Part shown: in pieces, positions 4,826-5,893 of the stretch | Layout: each line of letters begins with the position of its first letter | Position numbering within the stretch: the stretch's first letter is position 1 | Source: an uncultured Candidatus Saccharibacteria bacterium | GTDB lineage: Bacteria > Patescibacteriota > Saccharimonadia > Saccharimonadales > Saccharimonadaceae | Direction of reading: 5' to 3' | DNA: 5,893 nucleotides | Assembly (NCBI GenBank): GCA_947090635.1 | Contig: CAMUOM010000017.1 | Location: forward strand, 1 to 5,893 | Notes under the pieces: generated by a model | Seen by the model: only the letters and a program-made list of their open reading frames with translations | Database searches by the model: none | What the model was told of the DNA's origin: nothing | Program-made: the position numbers and the translations under genes

Positions 4826-5656
4826 GATATCAATTCCAATGTGACGCCGGCCAAGCAGCAAACCCCTGTGCCGCCGCCGCCAAAACCGCCCGTTCAGTCA
4901 AACGTACCCCCTGTGCCACCAACTAGCCCAGCACAACCAGTGTCGCGGCTTACCCCGCCGGCACCGCCAAACGCTAGTACAGCACAGCCGGCACCTCAGC
5001 CGCAGCAACAAGATAGTACAGCTTGGCAACAGCCGAACTACACAGCGCCGCCGACTACGCCAAATAGCCAGAATAGCAATAAATCTAGTATCGATAACTT
5101 TTTAGCAAACGAAAAGTTTAAAATAAAGGATTTAATTGAGCTAAAAAGCAAGCCTGAATACAATATAGGTAACTTTATTGGTCAAATTTTTTGCTCATTC
5201 TGGCGCTTCGATGCCCACTCAACGCGCCGTGATTGGTGGATCGGACAAGTAGTACTTCTACTTATACTTACGCCAGCAAGTACAGTCTTAGAGCACGAGT
5301 ATTACATAGAAAAGTATACCACCCAAGAAAGTACAAACCCACTATTGTTGCTACTTTCAGCCGTAGTGGCTATCTATGTAATAATTTCCGAGATAGCACT
5401 TACTGCACGACGCCTGCGTGATACTGGCAGTAGCCCATGGATGATGCTAATGCCACTGCTCGTTATACCAGCGACTTTGCTTGCTGGTATAATTGCACCC
5501 TTAATTGGCCCGCTATTAGCGTTCATACTGGTAATTTTAGTTGACATAGTAGGTGTTGCCGTTCCGCTCATAACGTCGGCTTTTACCCCATCGATAATCA
5601 CCAATGACAACAAACCGCGCTATATGGTGTTTCACTGGGAAAAGCTATTTGGTTAG
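4823..5656 (+). CDS. DUF805 family membrane protein with proline-rich N-terminal tail
   Basis: The 277-residue protein has two parts. Residues 1-95 are disordered and rich in Pro, Gln, Ala, Ser and Thr (for example VPPPPKPP, 16-23), with no signal peptide, so the tail probably lies in the cytoplasm. Residues 96-277 are a DUF805 unit: GNFIGQIFCSFWRFDAHSTRRDWW (116-139, where STRRDWW replaces the usual SRxEFW), hydrophobic segments at about 139-154, 172-193, 205-224 and 228-252, the motif LTARRLRDTGSSPW (193-206), and the end NKPRYMVFHWEKLFG. It matches the upstream DUF805 protein in domain order, motifs and C-terminus, so the two are paralogues. The tail resembles the stand-alone Pro/Gln-rich protein encoded at 3158. 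Codon use is more A/T-rich than in recJ. It has its own promoter, palindrome and terminator. The biochemical role of DUF805 is unknown. Confidence 0.85.
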   Translation: MDINSNVTPAKQQTPVPPPPKPPVQSNVPPVPPTSPAQPVSRLTPPAPPNASTAQPAPQPQQQDSTAWQQPNYTAPPTTPNSQNSNKSSIDNFLANEKFKIKDLIELKSKPEYNIGNFIGQIFCSFWRFDAHSTRRDWWIGQVVLLLILTPASTVLEHEYYIEKYTTQESTNPLLLLLSAVVAIYVIISEIALTARRLRDTGSSPWMMLMPLLVIPATLLAGIIAPLIGPLLAFILVILVDIVGVAVPLITSAFTPSIITNDNKPRYMVFHWEKLFG

Positions 5657-5666
5657 CGCTAGCTCA

Positions 5667-5689
5667 AGCCCCACTTCGGTGGGGCTTTT
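5667..5689 (+). terminator. Rho-independent terminator after the second DUF805 gene
   Basis: An 8-bp stem, AGCCCCAC (5667-5674) with GTGGGGCT (5679-5686), encloses UUCG and is followed by TTT. The core is identical to the terminator at 4713-4730, which supports duplication of the whole unit. Confidence 0.92.
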
Positions 5690-5753
5690 AAATTGGCTAT
5701 TTGACTGCGAGTTGCGCAGGTGAGCACTCGGTATCCAAACCCGCCCACTACAC
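5690..5753. other. Intergenic spacer without recognised features
   Basis: This gap of about 64 bp between two terminators shows no convincing reading frame, promoter or strong hairpin. Confidence 0.6.
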
Positions 5754-5783
5754 AAAAACACCCCAGAATCACTGGGGTGTTTT
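5754..5783. terminator. Bidirectional terminator between the DUF805 array and tsf
   Basis: AAAACACCCCAG (5755-5766) pairs with CTGGGGTGTTTT (5772-5783) around the loop AATCA. The flanking A and T tracts make it work on both strands: it ends tsf on the minus strand and acts as a second stop for rightward transcription from the DUF805 gene. The tsf stop codon lies about 43 bp away. Confidence 0.92.
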
Positions 5784-5825
5784 AATTAGCTTAATTAGCT
5801 TGCGCCTTATCTTTGACTCTAAAGA

Positions 5826-5893
5826 CTAGTCTTCAGTGACGCCGAGCTCAAAGCGAGCAAAGCGACGAATCACAATGTTTTCACCAAGCTTTG
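5826..5893 (-). CDS. tsf: Elongation factor Ts, C-terminal end (partial)
   Basis: The 22 complete codons visible at the right edge encode KLGENIVIRRFARFELG followed by VTED and a TAG stop. GENIxIRRFxRFELG is the well-known conserved end of EF-Ts, the nucleotide exchange factor that recharges EF-Tu with GTP. The N-terminal part lies beyond the window. In many bacteria tsf is the last gene after rpsB, which fits the terminator that follows it here. The tail after ELG is short (VTED). Confidence 0.93.
   Translation of the reverse strand, partial: KLGENIVIRRFARFELGVTED

Noticed and set aside
5784..5801. Two tandem AATTAGCTT copies after tsf
   Set aside because: A 9-bp duplication in an A/T-rich spacer; too short to assign a role.
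1..5893. Insertion sequence, prophage or tRNA genes
   Set aside because: No transposase or integrase motifs, no terminal inverted repeats with target duplications, and no cloverleaf-like sequence were seen on either strand.

Overview
The window looks like a chromosomal segment of a small-genome bacterium, most likely Candidatus Saccharibacteria (TM7) or another CPR/Patescibacteria member. This is an inference from gene content: a recJ with an internal extension, a short winged-helix gene fused to it by an ATGA overlap, an atypical phosphoribosyltransferase, and DUF805 membrane proteins with proline-rich tails. There is no database search behind it. UGA is used as a stop at 1905-1907, so the ordinary bacterial code fits and the Gracilibacteria/SR1 code, in which UGA is glycine, does not.

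Left half (1-2947), all on the minus strand. Reading right to left: a phosphoribosyltransferase-like gene (2282-2935), whose -10 box sits so close to its ATG that the mRNA may be leaderless; an 86-bp gap with a strong promoter and a 13-bp dyad; a winged-helix regulator (1905-2195); recJ (82-1908), overlapping the regulator by 4 bp; and at the left edge an extended -10 promoter and a strong Shine-Dalgarno sequence for another minus-strand gene that starts just outside the window.

Right half (2948-5700), plus strand. It begins with a 45-codon piece (2964-3101) that matches the C-terminal end of the DUF805 proteins further on, so it looks like the remnant of a lost copy. Then come a Pro/Gln/Ala-rich disordered protein (3158-3994) carrying a (CCTGCA)6 microsatellite, a DUF805 four-helix membrane protein (4120-4692), and a second DUF805 protein with a proline-rich cytoplasmic tail (4823-5656). 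The two DUF805 genes each carry the same cassette: a TTGACA promoter beginning CTTATTGACA, a 36-nt start region that is 28/36 identical, and a terminator with the core GCCCCACTTCGGTGGGGC. They appear to be a diverged tandem duplication of a whole transcription unit. The second copy also has a perfect 14-bp palindrome on its predicted transcription start.

Right edge (5754-5893). The C-terminal end of elongation factor Ts (tsf) enters on the minus strand and converges on the DUF805 array at a bidirectional terminator.

How the genes work together: the left block links a DNA repair nuclease with a small regulator that may control its own operon. The right block looks like a locally expanding family of envelope proteins of unknown function, each copy having its own promoter and terminator. 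The remnant, the duplicated cassette and the separate-versus-fused proline-rich module are the most unusual content here.
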